Assembly (NCBI RefSeq): GCF_014652615.1
Contig: NZ_BMZD01000002.1
Location: forward strand, 496,001-560,000
DNA length: 64,000 nucleotides
Source: Novosphingobium arvoryzae
GTDB lineage: Bacteria; Pseudomonadota; Alphaproteobacteria; Sphingomonadales; Sphingomonadaceae
Reading direction: 5' to 3'
The notes beneath the pieces were generated by a model. That model was given only the letters and a program-made list of their open reading frames with translations. It did no database searches and was not told the origin of the DNA. Of the stretch, positions 56,642 to 64,000 are shown one piece after another. Position 1 is the first letter of the stretch; every line of letters begins with the position of its first letter. The position numbers were made by a program, and so were the translations under genes.

Positions 56642-58213
56642 ATGAGCCTGATCAAGAACGTCAGCACGATCGGCGGCCTCACCGCGATCAGCCGCATATT
56701 CGGGTTCGCCCGCGACATGCTGCTGGCGCGGGTGCTGGGCGCGGGCGGCGTGGCCGACGCCTGGCAGCTGGCCTTCCAGTTGCCCAACATCTTTCGCCGC
56801 CTGTTCGCCGAAGGGGCCTTTGCCTCTGCCTTCGTCCCGCTGTTCAACCAGCGGGTCGGGGGCAAGGACGGCAACGACGACGCCTTTCGCTTTGCCAATG
56901 ATGTGCTGGCAGTGCTGGTGCCGATCCTGCTGGGCTTTTCCGGCCTTTCCCTGATCGCGATGCCCTGGGTCATGGGCCTGTTCGCCAGCGATGCGCTAGC
57001 GGCGGATGGCGCGCGGTTCGATCTTGGCGTGGCCATGGCCCGGATCGCGTTCCCCTATCTGGCGTTCATGAGCCTGGCGACCCTGCTTGCCGCGATCCTC
57101 AATTCGATGTCGCGCTTTGCGGCGGCGGCGGCCGCACCGATCATCCTCAACCTCTGCCTCGTCGCCGCGCTAGTCGGTGGGGCGATGCTGGGCGAAGGGG
57201 AGGCCGCGAAGCACCAGACCGGGCTGTTCCTGGCGGTATCGGTATCGCTGTCCGGCCTGCTGCAATTCCTGTGGCTGTGGTTCTGGGCGCGCAAGTGCGG
57301 CTTTCACTTGAAGCTGCGCCGCCCGCGCCTGACGCCGGAAGTCGGCGCGCTGGGCCGCCTGATCCTGCCCGCCGTGCTGGGCGCGGGCGTCTATCAGATC
57401 AGCCGGTTCATCGACCTGTTCTTCCTGTCGGGCCTGCCGGACAAGAGCATCACGTTCCTGGCGATGGCCGACCGGCTCAACCAGTTGCCGCTGGGGATCA
57501 TCGGCATCGCGCTGGGCACGGCGATCCTGCCTGCGCTATCGCGCTATATCGCCCAGTCCGAGGACGGCGAGGCCTTCCGCCTGCAAAGCAACGCGGTGGA
57601 ACTGGCCCTGCTGCTGACCCTGCCCGCGGCCGTTGCACTCTATGTCACCGGCACCGCGATCACCCGCGCGTTCTATACCGGCGGGGCCTATACCGCCGCG
57701 GACAGCATCGCCACCGGATCGGTCGTCGCCATGCTGGTGGTCGGCCTGCCCGCCTATGTGCTGGTCAAAGTGCTGACCCCCGGCTTCTTCGCCCGGCGCG
57801 ATACCAAGACCCCGGTCTATACCGCTGCGATCTCGCTGACGCTCAACGTCGTGCTCAACCTGCTGCTCGTCCCGCGTCTGGGCGTGGAAGGCCTGGCGCT
57901 CGCCGGTTCGCTCGCCGCGTGGACCAACTGCGCGATGCTCTATGCCATCCTGGCTTGGAAAGGGCATTTTCACCTGACCGGGCAGGTCGCCTGGCGGATT
58001 GCCCGTATCGTGCTGGCATCGGCGGCCATGGGCGGCGTGCTGTGGTGGCTCGTCCCGCTCGGCACCGACTGGTACGTTGGCGGCGTGCTCGAACGCATCA
58101 CGTCCATCGCCGGGCTGGTGCTGGCGGGCATGATCGTGTTCTTCGGACTTGCGATTGCCTTCGGAGTGGTCAATCGCGCGACCATCGGCCAGTTGCGGCG
58201 TCGCAAGGCCTGA
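56642..58213 (+). CDS. murJ: Lipid II flippase MurJ
   Basis: The 523-residue protein has 14 hydrophobic segments. It starts MSLIKNVSTIGGLTAISRIFGFARDMLLARVLG and has LPNIFRRLFAEGAFASAFVPLF, the MurJ/MviN signature with essential Arg residues. It flips the peptidoglycan precursor lipid II across the inner membrane. It lies between secB and trpS on the same strand. Confidence 0.95.
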   Translation: MSLIKNVSTIGGLTAISRIFGFARDMLLARVLGAGGVADAWQLAFQLPNIFRRLFAEGAFASAFVPLFNQRVGGKDGNDDAFRFANDVLAVLVPILLGFSGLSLIAMPWVMGLFASDALAADGARFDLGVAMARIAFPYLAFMSLATLLAAILNSMSRFAAAAAAPIILNLCLVAALVGGAMLGEGEAAKHQTGLFLAVSVSLSGLLQFLWLWFWARKCGFHLKLRRPRLTPEVGALGRLILPAVLGAGVYQISRFIDLFFLSGLPDKSITFLAMADRLNQLPLGIIGIALGTAILPALSRYIAQSEDGEAFRLQSNAVELALLLTLPAAVALYVTGTAITRAFYTGGAYTAADSIATGSVVAMLVVGLPAYVLVKVLTPGFFARRDTKTPVYTAAISLTLNVVLNLLLVPRLGVEGLALAGSLAAWTNCAMLYAILAWKGHFHLTGQVAWRIARIVLASAAMGGVLWWLVPLGTDWYVGGVLERITSIAGLVLAGMIVFFGLAIAFGVVNRATIGQLRRRKA

Positions 58214-58237
58214 TCAGGACAACTTGTAGGAATTCCC

Positions 58238-59257
58238 ATGCGTATCGTTTCCGGCATCCAGCCCACGGGCAACCTTCACCTCGGCAACTACCTGGGCGCG
58301 ATCCGCAACTGGGTGAAGATGCAGGACGAAGTGGCCGCCAGCGGTGGGCAGAGCCTGTATTTCCTGGCCGATCTGCATGCCATTTCGATGCCCCACGTCC
58401 CCGCCGACCTTGCCGCGAACACCCGTGAGATGGTTGCCGCGCTGGTCGCGTGCGGGATCGACCCGGACAAGTCGATCCTGTTCAACCAGACCCAGGTTCC
58501 CGCCCACGCAGAGCTGCAATGGCTGCTAAACGGCACCGCGCGGATGGGCTGGCTGAACCGCATGACCCAGTGGAAGGACAAGGCCGGCAAGAACCGCGAA
58601 GGGGCCAGCGTGGCGCTGTTCACCTATCCGGTGCTGCAGGCCGCCGACGTGCTGCTCTATCAGGCGACCCACGTGCCGGTGGGCGAGGACCAGAAGCAGC
58701 ACCTCGAACTGGCGCGCGACATCGCGCAGAAGTTCAACAATGACTTCGCCACGGAAGACGCCCCGGTGTTCACCCTGCCCGAACCGATCATCCCGCCCGA
58801 AGCGGCGCGGGTGATGAGCCTGCGCGACGGCAGCGGCAAGATGTCGAAGTCCGACCCTTCGGACATGAGCCGCATCAACCTGACCGACGATGCCGACACC
58901 ATCATGACCAAGGTGAAGAAGGCCAAGACCGACCCCGAGCCGCTGCCCGGCGACAAGGGCGGGCTGGACGGCCGGCCGGAAGCGGCGAACCTGGTGGGCA
59001 TCTATGCCGCGATGGCGGGGTGCAACGTGGACGCGGTGCTGGCCGATTTCGGCGGTAAGGGTTTTGGCGCGTTCAAGCCGGCCTTGGGAGAATTGCTGGT
59101 GGACAAGCTGGCGCCGATCAACGCCCGCTTCGTCGAACTGCGGCAGGACCGCGCCGCGCTCGATGCGATCCTGCGCCAGGGCGCCGAACGCGCCCGCGCG
59201 CTGGCCGCACCGACGCTGGCCGCAACCTACGATGCGCTGGGGCTGGTGCGCGGCTGA
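58238..59257 (+). CDS. trpS: Tryptophan-tRNA ligase
   Basis: The 339-residue class I synthetase has [20 protein letters not shown] (the HIGH-type motif is HLGN) and [10 protein letters not shown] (KMSKS motif). It also has [18 protein letters not shown]. It charges tRNA-Trp. GTAGGAATTCCC precedes the ATG, giving a moderate ribosome-binding site. Confidence 0.97.
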   Translation: MRIVSGIQPTGNLHLGNYLGAIRNWVKMQDEVAASGGQSLYFLADLHAISMPHVPADLAANTREMVAALVACGIDPDKSILFNQTQVPAHAELQWLLNGTARMGWLNRMTQWKDKAGKNREGASVALFTYPVLQAADVLLYQATHVPVGEDQKQHLELARDIAQKFNNDFATEDAPVFTLPEPIIPPEAARVMSLRDGSGKMSKSDPSDMSRINLTDDADTIMTKVKKAKTDPEPLPGDKGGLDGRPEAANLVGIYAAMAGCNVDAVLADFGGKGFGAFKPALGELLVDKLAPINARFVELRQDRAALDAILRQGAERARALAAPTLAATYDALGLVRG

Positions 59258-59366
59258 CGCGCATTCAATCGCCATTCAGGCACGCTGGTCTACGCCTGCC
59301 AGACTGCTAACGTTCCGCCTGCTTCGCGCGAATCGCGCTGGGGCAAGCTTGGGAGATAACGGGTCC

Positions 59367-60062
59367 ATGTCGCACTTTAGCACTTCACCGCTTGGCTGGT
59401 TGAAGGCCCTGCTCGCGCCGCTGATGCTGGCCACGCTGGCGGCTTGCGCAACGCCGTTCAATGCCGATGTCTCGCGTTTTGCCAGCCAGTTGCCAGCGCC
59501 GCAGGGACAAACCTTTGCCGTGATCGCCGATGATCCGGCGCTGGCGGGCGGGCTGGAGTTTTCGCAATACGCCCGCCTGGTCGAAGCGCGCATGGCGCAG
59601 CTGGGCTATGCCCCGGCGGCAAGCGCAGCGGACGCCACGCTGATCGTGCGGTTCGATTACGGCGTGGACAAGGGCCGCGAGCGCGTGCGCTCGACCGGTT
59701 TTGCCGATCCCTACTGGGGCTCATGGTATTCGCCCCGCATGGGCTACTGGGGCGGGCGGCGCGGCTATTACCGGCCCTTCGGCTATGCCCGGTACGGCGC
59801 GTGGGGTTATGGCTGGTACGATCCGTGGTTCGATAACGGAGTGGAAAGCTATACCGTCTATACCAGCGGCATATCGCTGAAGATCGATCGCAAGGCCGAT
59901 GGCCAGCGCCTGTTCGAAGGCAAGGCCGAAGCGGTCTCGACCTCGAACCGCCTCCAGCACCTGGTGCCCAACCTGGTCGAGGCGATGTTTACCGATTTCC
60001 CGGGTAATTCCGGGGAAACCGTGCGGATTTCTGTCGCTCCGGAGAAAAAGCGGGGCAACTGA
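59367..60062 (+). CDS. DUF4136 lipoprotein
   Basis: The 231-residue product has a lipoprotein signal (LATLAACATP, lipobox LAAC) and the DUF4136 order: FAVIADDPALAGGLEFSQYARLVEARM, ATLIVRFDYGVDKG and a Tyr/Gly/Trp-rich centre, then LFEGKAEAVS. It should be an outer-membrane lipoprotein of unknown role. A terminator follows. Confidence 0.85.
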   Translation: MSHFSTSPLGWLKALLAPLMLATLAACATPFNADVSRFASQLPAPQGQTFAVIADDPALAGGLEFSQYARLVEARMAQLGYAPAASAADATLIVRFDYGVDKGRERVRSTGFADPYWGSWYSPRMGYWGGRRGYYRPFGYARYGAWGYGWYDPWFDNGVESYTVYTSGISLKIDRKADGQRLFEGKAEAVSTSNRLQHLVPNLVEAMFTDFPGNSGETVRISVAPEKKRGN

Positions 60063-60085
60063 TCGGCACACCACCGAGAGTGAAA

Positions 60086-60116
60086 GGGCGGGGTCGGCAA
60101 CGGTCCCGCCCTTTTT
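60086..60116 (+). terminator. Intrinsic terminator after the DUF4136 gene
   Basis: GGGCGGG (60086-60092) pairs with CCCGCCC (60105-60111) across a 12-base loop, followed by TTTTT at 60112-60116. Confidence 0.85.
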
Positions 60117-60209
60117 CGTGGAGCGTGGAAGTCACGTGTCAGGTGCGGTCGGCCCATCCGGGCCTTCCTTTGCTGTTCGCGGACGCGCATAGCGCATCAC
60201 CGAAACCCT

Positions 60210-60683
60210 TCAGTTCCCCAGCGCGACCACGCCGCCGGTCGAACCGAACCCGCCCTCGCCGCGCGCGGTTTCATCGAGTTCGCTGACTTCCAGCCAGCTG
60301 CCTTGCGTCACCGGGGCCAACACCAGCTGCGCCACGCGGTCACCCCGGCGGATTTCGAACGCATCCGCGCCGTGGTTGATCAGGATGACTTTCAGCTCGC
60401 CGCGATAATCGCTGTCGATCGTGCCGGGGGTGTTGGGCACCGTGATGCCGTGCTTCAGCGCGAGGCCGGAACGCGGGCGGACCTGGATTTCGTATCCGGC
60501 GGGAATCGCCAGCGCGAGGCCGGTGGCGACCGCGTAGCGCGCGCCGGGGGCGATCGTCACGTCCTCGGCCGAAACGACGTCCATGCCCGCCGCCCCCGCC
60601 GTGGCATAAGCCGGGAGGTCCAGCCCTTCGCCATGCGGCAGACGCTTAACGGGGATCGGAACTGGCAGGGGGGACGAGTGCAT
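60210..60683 (-). CDS. dut: dUTP diphosphatase
   Basis: The 157-residue enzyme has all five dUTPase motifs: [54 protein letters not shown] and GEGGFGSTG. It removes dUTP and makes dUMP. The ATG at 60683 overlaps coaBC by 38 bases, so the two are coupled. Confidence 0.96.
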   Translation of the reverse strand: MHSSPLPVPIPVKRLPHGEGLDLPAYATAGAAGMDVVSAEDVTIAPGARYAVATGLALAIPAGYEIQVRPRSGLALKHGITVPNTPGTIDSDYRGELKVILINHGADAFEIRRGDRVAQLVLAPVTQGSWLEVSELDETARGEGGFGSTGGVVALGN

Positions 60684-62187
60684 CGGCGATCCTTTCGACA
60701 AGCGCGCGGGCGACGTCGTCCTTTGGCATTTCGGGCAGGCTTTCGACACCCTGCGCGGTGACGATATGCACGGCGTTGATGTTCCCGCCCATCACATCGC
60801 CCGACACATCGTTCGCAACGATCCAGTCCGCACCCTTGCGCTGGCGCTTTTCGGTGGCGTGCTGGATCACCTTTTCGGTTTCGGCGGCAAAGCCGACCAC
60901 CAGCTTCGGTCGCTTGTCGCTGACCGAGACCATCGCCAGGATATCCGGGTTCTCGGTCAGCCGCAGCGCGGGCGGAGCGGAACCGCGCTTCTTCATCTTC
61001 TCCGCTGCCACGTCCTGCGTGCGCCAATCCGCCACGGCCGCGACCATGATCGCGACGTCCACCGGCAGCGTGCGCTTGACCGCCTCGGCCATGTCGCGCG
61101 CGGTTTCCACGTCCACGCGGTCGACCCCCACCGGGGTCGGCAAAGTGACCGGGCCTGACACCAGCGTCACCCGCGCGCCCAGCTGCGCGGCAGCGGCGGC
61201 AATCGCAAAGCCCTGTTTGCCGGACGAGCGGTTGGCAATGTAGCGCACCGGATCGATCGGCTCGTGCGTCGGGCCCGCGGTAATCAGCACATGCTTGCCA
61301 AACAGCGGCCGGTGCGGCGGGTCTTCCTCGAAATCGGGCTGAAAGGTCAACGGATCGTCGGCCAGTTGCTCGCCGAGCAGTTCTGGCAGGGGCTCCGGCT
61401 CCGACTGGCCGGACACGAGGTGATTGATCGCTTCCGCATCGGTCGGCGGCGCGGCCTTGGCATTGCCCTTCTTGGACAGCAGCAGGCCCGGCTCGGCGGG
61501 GGCGGGGGCCGGCAATTCCGGCAACGGCGGCAGATCGGGCAGATCCTTGCCAAACACGGCCGAGCTGACCGTGCTGCGCGAAATCAGGCTGGCCGACAGG
61601 CCGCCCAGATCGTGAGCGTCGGCAACCGGTCCAACCGGCGTTTCCATCAGCCCCAGCATCGCGGCAATCGCGTGCCAGACGGCATCGGGTTCGGGCAGAC
61701 GGCCGGGGCCGAATTCCCCGCAGGCCATCATGCCTTCATCCGGATCGAGCACCGTCACGCCGCTGGCGACCAGCGTTGCGACGTTGCGCTGGGTCGCGGC
61801 GTGCAGCCACATCCGCACGTTCATGGCCGGCACGGCCAGCACTGGCTTGTCGGTCGCCAGCAGCAGCGTGGCCGCCAGATCGTCGGCGATGCCCGCCGCC
61901 ATCTTGGCCAGCAGGTTGGCGGTGGCGGGGCAGACCACCACCAGATCGGCCTGACGGGAAAGCTGGATGTGGCCCATCTCGACCTCGGCGGTCAGATCCC
62001 ACAAGGTCGTGTGCACCGGGTTCTCGCTCAGCGCCGCCAACGTCATCGCGGTGACGAACTGTGCGCCCCCTTCCGTCAGCACGCAGGTTACCTCCGCGCC
62101 ATTCTTGCGGATCAGGCGGACCAGTTCGCACGACTTGTAGGCCGCAATGCCGCCGCCGACGATCAGGAGTATCCGGGGTTTCCTCAT
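60646..62187 (-). CDS. coaBC: Bifunctional phosphopantothenoylcysteine decarboxylase / phosphopantothenate-cysteine ligase, with long linker
   Basis: The 513-residue protein has the CoaC flavin domain ([25 protein letters not shown], the active-site Cys in [15 protein letters not shown]) and the CoaB ligase domain ([25 protein letters not shown]). It makes 4'-phosphopantetheine for coenzyme A. It is about 100 residues longer than the usual ~400 because a Pro/Leu/Glu-rich linker (residues about 195-300) separates the domains. The ATG at 62187 begins the conserved fold. The dut overlap is common. Confidence 0.94.
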   Translation of the reverse strand: MRKPRILLIVGGGIAAYKSCELVRLIRKNGAEVTCVLTEGGAQFVTAMTLAALSENPVHTTLWDLTAEVEMGHIQLSRQADLVVVCPATANLLAKMAAGIADDLAATLLLATDKPVLAVPAMNVRMWLHAATQRNVATLVASGVTVLDPDEGMMACGEFGPGRLPEPDAVWHAIAAMLGLMETPVGPVADAHDLGGLSASLISRSTVSSAVFGKDLPDLPPLPELPAPAPAEPGLLLSKKGNAKAAPPTDAEAINHLVSGQSEPEPLPELLGEQLADDPLTFQPDFEEDPPHRPLFGKHVLITAGPTHEPIDPVRYIANRSSGKQGFAIAAAAAQLGARVTLVSGPVTLPTPVGVDRVDVETARDMAEAVKRTLPVDVAIMVAAVADWRTQDVAAEKMKKRGSAPPALRLTENPDILAMVSVSDKRPKLVVGFAAETEKVIQHATEKRQRKGADWIVANDVSGDVMGGNINAVHIVTAQGVESLPEMPKDDVARALVERIADALVPPASSDPR

Positions 62188-62296
62188 GGTGGACCGCTTG
62201 TGCAATGCCGCACCCTTTCGCGCAACAGGCTTTGCTTTCCGCATTTCCCTGCGCCACAGTGGTCAAGGTCGCGTTAACAGGGGGAGTTACCGGAAA

Positions 62297-62695
62297 ATGC
62301 GCATCATCCTGACCGCCGTGCTGTTTCTGGCGGGGCTGTTCAACCTGTTCCTGGGGGTCAGCTTTCTGCTCGATCCGGCGCGGCTGGGCGCGGCATTCAA
62401 CCTGTCACCGGTCGGCCCCGGCGGCCTGGCGGTGCTGCGCGCCGACATGACCGCGTTCTTCCTGGTGGCGGGCGGATGCCAGCTGTGGGGCGGCTGGCGG
62501 CGCAATGGCGACCTGTTGCTGGTGCCGGCACTGCTGTTCGGCATCGCCTTCACCGGCCGCGCGATCAGCGCCGCACTGGATGGCACGGCCCCCGGTTTTG
62601 CCATGCCGATGGCGGTCGAGGCGCTGCAAGTGGTGCTGGCCATCGCAGCCTGGCGCGTGCTGCCGCACCACAAGATCAGCGAAATCGCGAACTGA
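62297..62695 (+). CDS. DUF4345-like four-helix membrane protein
   Basis: The 132-residue product has four hydrophobic helices (MRIILTAVLFLAGLFNLFLGV, FFLVAGGCQLW, LLLVPALLFGIAF and VVLAIAAW) and an LRADMTAFFL segment typical of small DUF4345-type membrane proteins. The function is unknown. The ATG at 62297 follows GGGGAG at a distance of 10. It converges with the larger membrane protein. Confidence 0.68.
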   Translation: MRIILTAVLFLAGLFNLFLGVSFLLDPARLGAAFNLSPVGPGGLAVLRADMTAFFLVAGGCQLWGGWRRNGDLLLVPALLFGIAFTGRAISAALDGTAPGFAMPMAVEALQVVLAIAAWRVLPHHKISEIAN

Positions 62696-63811
62696 TCAGG
62701 CTGATTTTGCCCCGCGCCAGAGCGATGCCAGCGCGCGCGGGGCAAAGGCCAGCCCCAGGAACATGACCGGGGCCACGACCGCCCCCCAGTAGAAATTATC
62801 CGGTCGTCCGGCGAGCATGAACGCCAGCCCGTATCCCAGATAGAGCAGCGTCCCGAACGCACCCGCTGCCGTGCGCCACCCGGCCCAGCCCAGCAGGGCC
62901 AGCACGATCAGCGGCCCCGCGATCCAGTGCGGGAAGAATCGCAGGTTGCTGGACAGCGCGACGTTGGACAGCCACCCGGACAGGCCGCGCATCTGCAGCC
63001 ATTCGGGCGACGGCCGGTCGCTCGGCAGCACTTGCAGCGCGGTGTAGTGGTGATGGACCATGATCAGCGCCACGAACGCCGCCGCCAGCAGCCCCCACGC
63101 CGCGGTTTCCTTCCAGTCGCGCCGCCATGCCGCCATGGCGGCCAGCAGCAGCACGAACGGGAACACGTGTTCGCGGATCGCCAGCGCCAGCGCGGTCACC
63201 GCCAGCGCCGCGCCCCATTTCCGTCCCGGCCGGTGGAGGCCGAACGCCAGCGCGATCAGCATCCCGGCCCACAATTCGTGCAGCACGAAGTAATAGCGAT
63301 TGAGCCCCAGCGACGCGCCAAAGAACAACAGCGCCAGCCCGATCCGGCGGGTGCGCGGATCGCCCGCCTCCTCGGCCAGCCGGTCCCACCAGGCCTTCAG
63401 CACGGCCAGCATCAGCACAATCGCCGCCACCATCTGCCCGACCGGCCCCAGCCACATCGCCAGATAGGCCAGCGTGGGCGGCCGCACCGCCCAACCGGGG
63501 GTAACCGGATAGTCCGAGCGGCGATGCTCCTCGGCCGCAACGGTATAGTAATTCTCGCCCTTGCCGATGCGTTCGATCACGGTGTCATACAGCGCCAGAT
63601 CGTCATCGCGCGGACGTTCTGCCCCCGGCACTTCGGTGCCGGCCAGGTTCTCGACGAAATCCTTGGTGACGATATCCTGCTTGCCCACCGTGATCGGCAC
63701 CAGGGCGGAAGCGATCAGCAGCAGCGCAAACGCCAGCAATGCCAGCCGCGCGGGCAGGCGCGGCCAGCTGGCAAAACGGTCTTCGGCCAGCGCGGCACGG
63801 GTCTGGTTCAT
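62696..63811 (-). CDS. Multi-pass membrane protein, possible GT-C-type
   Basis: The 371-residue protein has about nine hydrophobic helices and a periplasmic loop after the first (DFVENLAGTEVPGAERPRDDD, ENYYTVAAEEHRRSDYPVTPG). An acidic/Tyr-rich loop after helix 1 recalls GT-C glycosyltransferases, and HHHYTAL is another loop. No family is certain. The ATG at 63811 is preferred; longer starts would add a basic stretch without signals. Confidence 0.6.
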   Translation of the reverse strand: MNQTRAALAEDRFASWPRLPARLALLAFALLLIASALVPITVGKQDIVTKDFVENLAGTEVPGAERPRDDDLALYDTVIERIGKGENYYTVAAEEHRRSDYPVTPGWAVRPPTLAYLAMWLGPVGQMVAAIVLMLAVLKAWWDRLAEEAGDPRTRRIGLALLFFGASLGLNRYYFVLHELWAGMLIALAFGLHRPGRKWGAALAVTALALAIREHVFPFVLLLAAMAAWRRDWKETAAWGLLAAAFVALIMVHHHYTALQVLPSDRPSPEWLQMRGLSGWLSNVALSSNLRFFPHWIAGPLIVLALLGWAGWRTAAGAFGTLLYLGYGLAFMLAGRPDNFYWGAVVAPVMFLGLAFAPRALASLWRGAKSA

Positions 63812-63943
63812 CAAGTTCCCCCAAGGTCTTGAGGCCAGCTTGTGCATTGGCCCGCGCCGTGGTGCAAGCCATCGCAACTATTGCGGCGTTAGCTTGCGAT
63901 TCAGCCATGCCGTCCTACATTGGCGGCGAAAGGACTTTTTGCG

Positions 63944-64000
63944 ATGAATGAGGAACAGCCGAACGGCAATCCGATGATGAAGAGCCTGCTGATCTGGGGC
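63944..64000 (+). CDS. ftsH: ATP-dependent zinc metalloprotease FtsH, N terminus (cut by window end)
   Basis: Only the first 19 codons are visible: MNEEQPNGNPMMKSLLIWG. This resembles the start of sphingomonad FtsH, where a short polar lead is followed by MKSLLIWG at the first transmembrane helix. GAAAGGA lies upstream. The call rests on a short stretch, so it is provisional. Confidence 0.55.
   Translation, partial: MNEEQPNGNPMMKSLLIWG

Overview
The window is GC-rich alphaproteobacterial chromosome, most likely from a sphingomonad (Novosphingobium/Sphingobium type). The gene content supports this: a LigM-like tetrahydrofolate-dependent aryl O-demethylase beside metF, a sphingomonad-style TonB-dependent receptor, SecB, a Tim44-like protein, and tightly packed housekeeping genes. 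The species is inferred from remembered protein similarity, not from a search.

Layout. (1) 1-10697 is chromosomal: ligM-like (partial), metF, an alpha/beta hydrolase, a gamma-glutamylcyclotransferase-like gene, rpmI-rplT with a strong terminator, two tandem AraC-type regulators, pheS-pheT, aroC, an antibiotic-biosynthesis-monooxygenase-fold gene, and the first 35 bases of an ArsC/Spx-family gene. (2) 10696-38091 is an integrated element of about 27.4 kb with lower and uneven GC. It splits the ArsC/Spx-family gene at its Asn-Cys-Asp motif. (3) 38094-64000 resumes the chromosome: the rest of the split gene, pnuC, a NadR-like kinase, ubiG, lysC, katG, a nitronate-monooxygenase-like gene, amtB-glnK behind a sigma-54 promoter, an EEP-family hydrolase, a PNPOx-like gene, prfC, a TetR regulator divergent from a TonB-dependent receptor, smr, mltA, a Tim44-like gene, secB, murJ, trpS, a DUF4136 lipoprotein, dut, coaBC, two membrane proteins and the start of ftsH.

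The element. A large serine recombinase lies at its right end. The junctions give a reconstructed attP with perfect 12-base inverted arms, each exactly 10 bases from a central GA dinucleotide, and joining the two chromosomal halves restores an intact 115-codon gene. Just inside the left end the element carries its own complete, diverged copy of the gene it breaks. The cargo is mostly defence-like: a transglycosylase of the TGT/DpdA fold with a large unknown partner; a six-gene operon with ubiquitin-like protein, E1, E2, JAMM protease, J-domain protein and membrane-anchored zinc-ribbon protein, flanked by 49-bp direct repeats; and a type III restriction-modification operon extended by a SNF2 helicase, a Sel1-repeat/zinc-ribbon protein and a DUF4268-like protein. 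It also has an HUH Rep-like protein, a solitary tyrosine recombinase catalytic domain, an H-NS-like small protein and a set of small accessory genes. I see no conjugation genes, phage structural genes, tRNA genes or CRISPR arrays.

The most interesting points are the disrupt-and-replace integration strategy and the compact ubiquitin-like conjugation operon, whose single-domain E1 and J-domain partner set it apart from the bacterial ubiquitination operons I know of.
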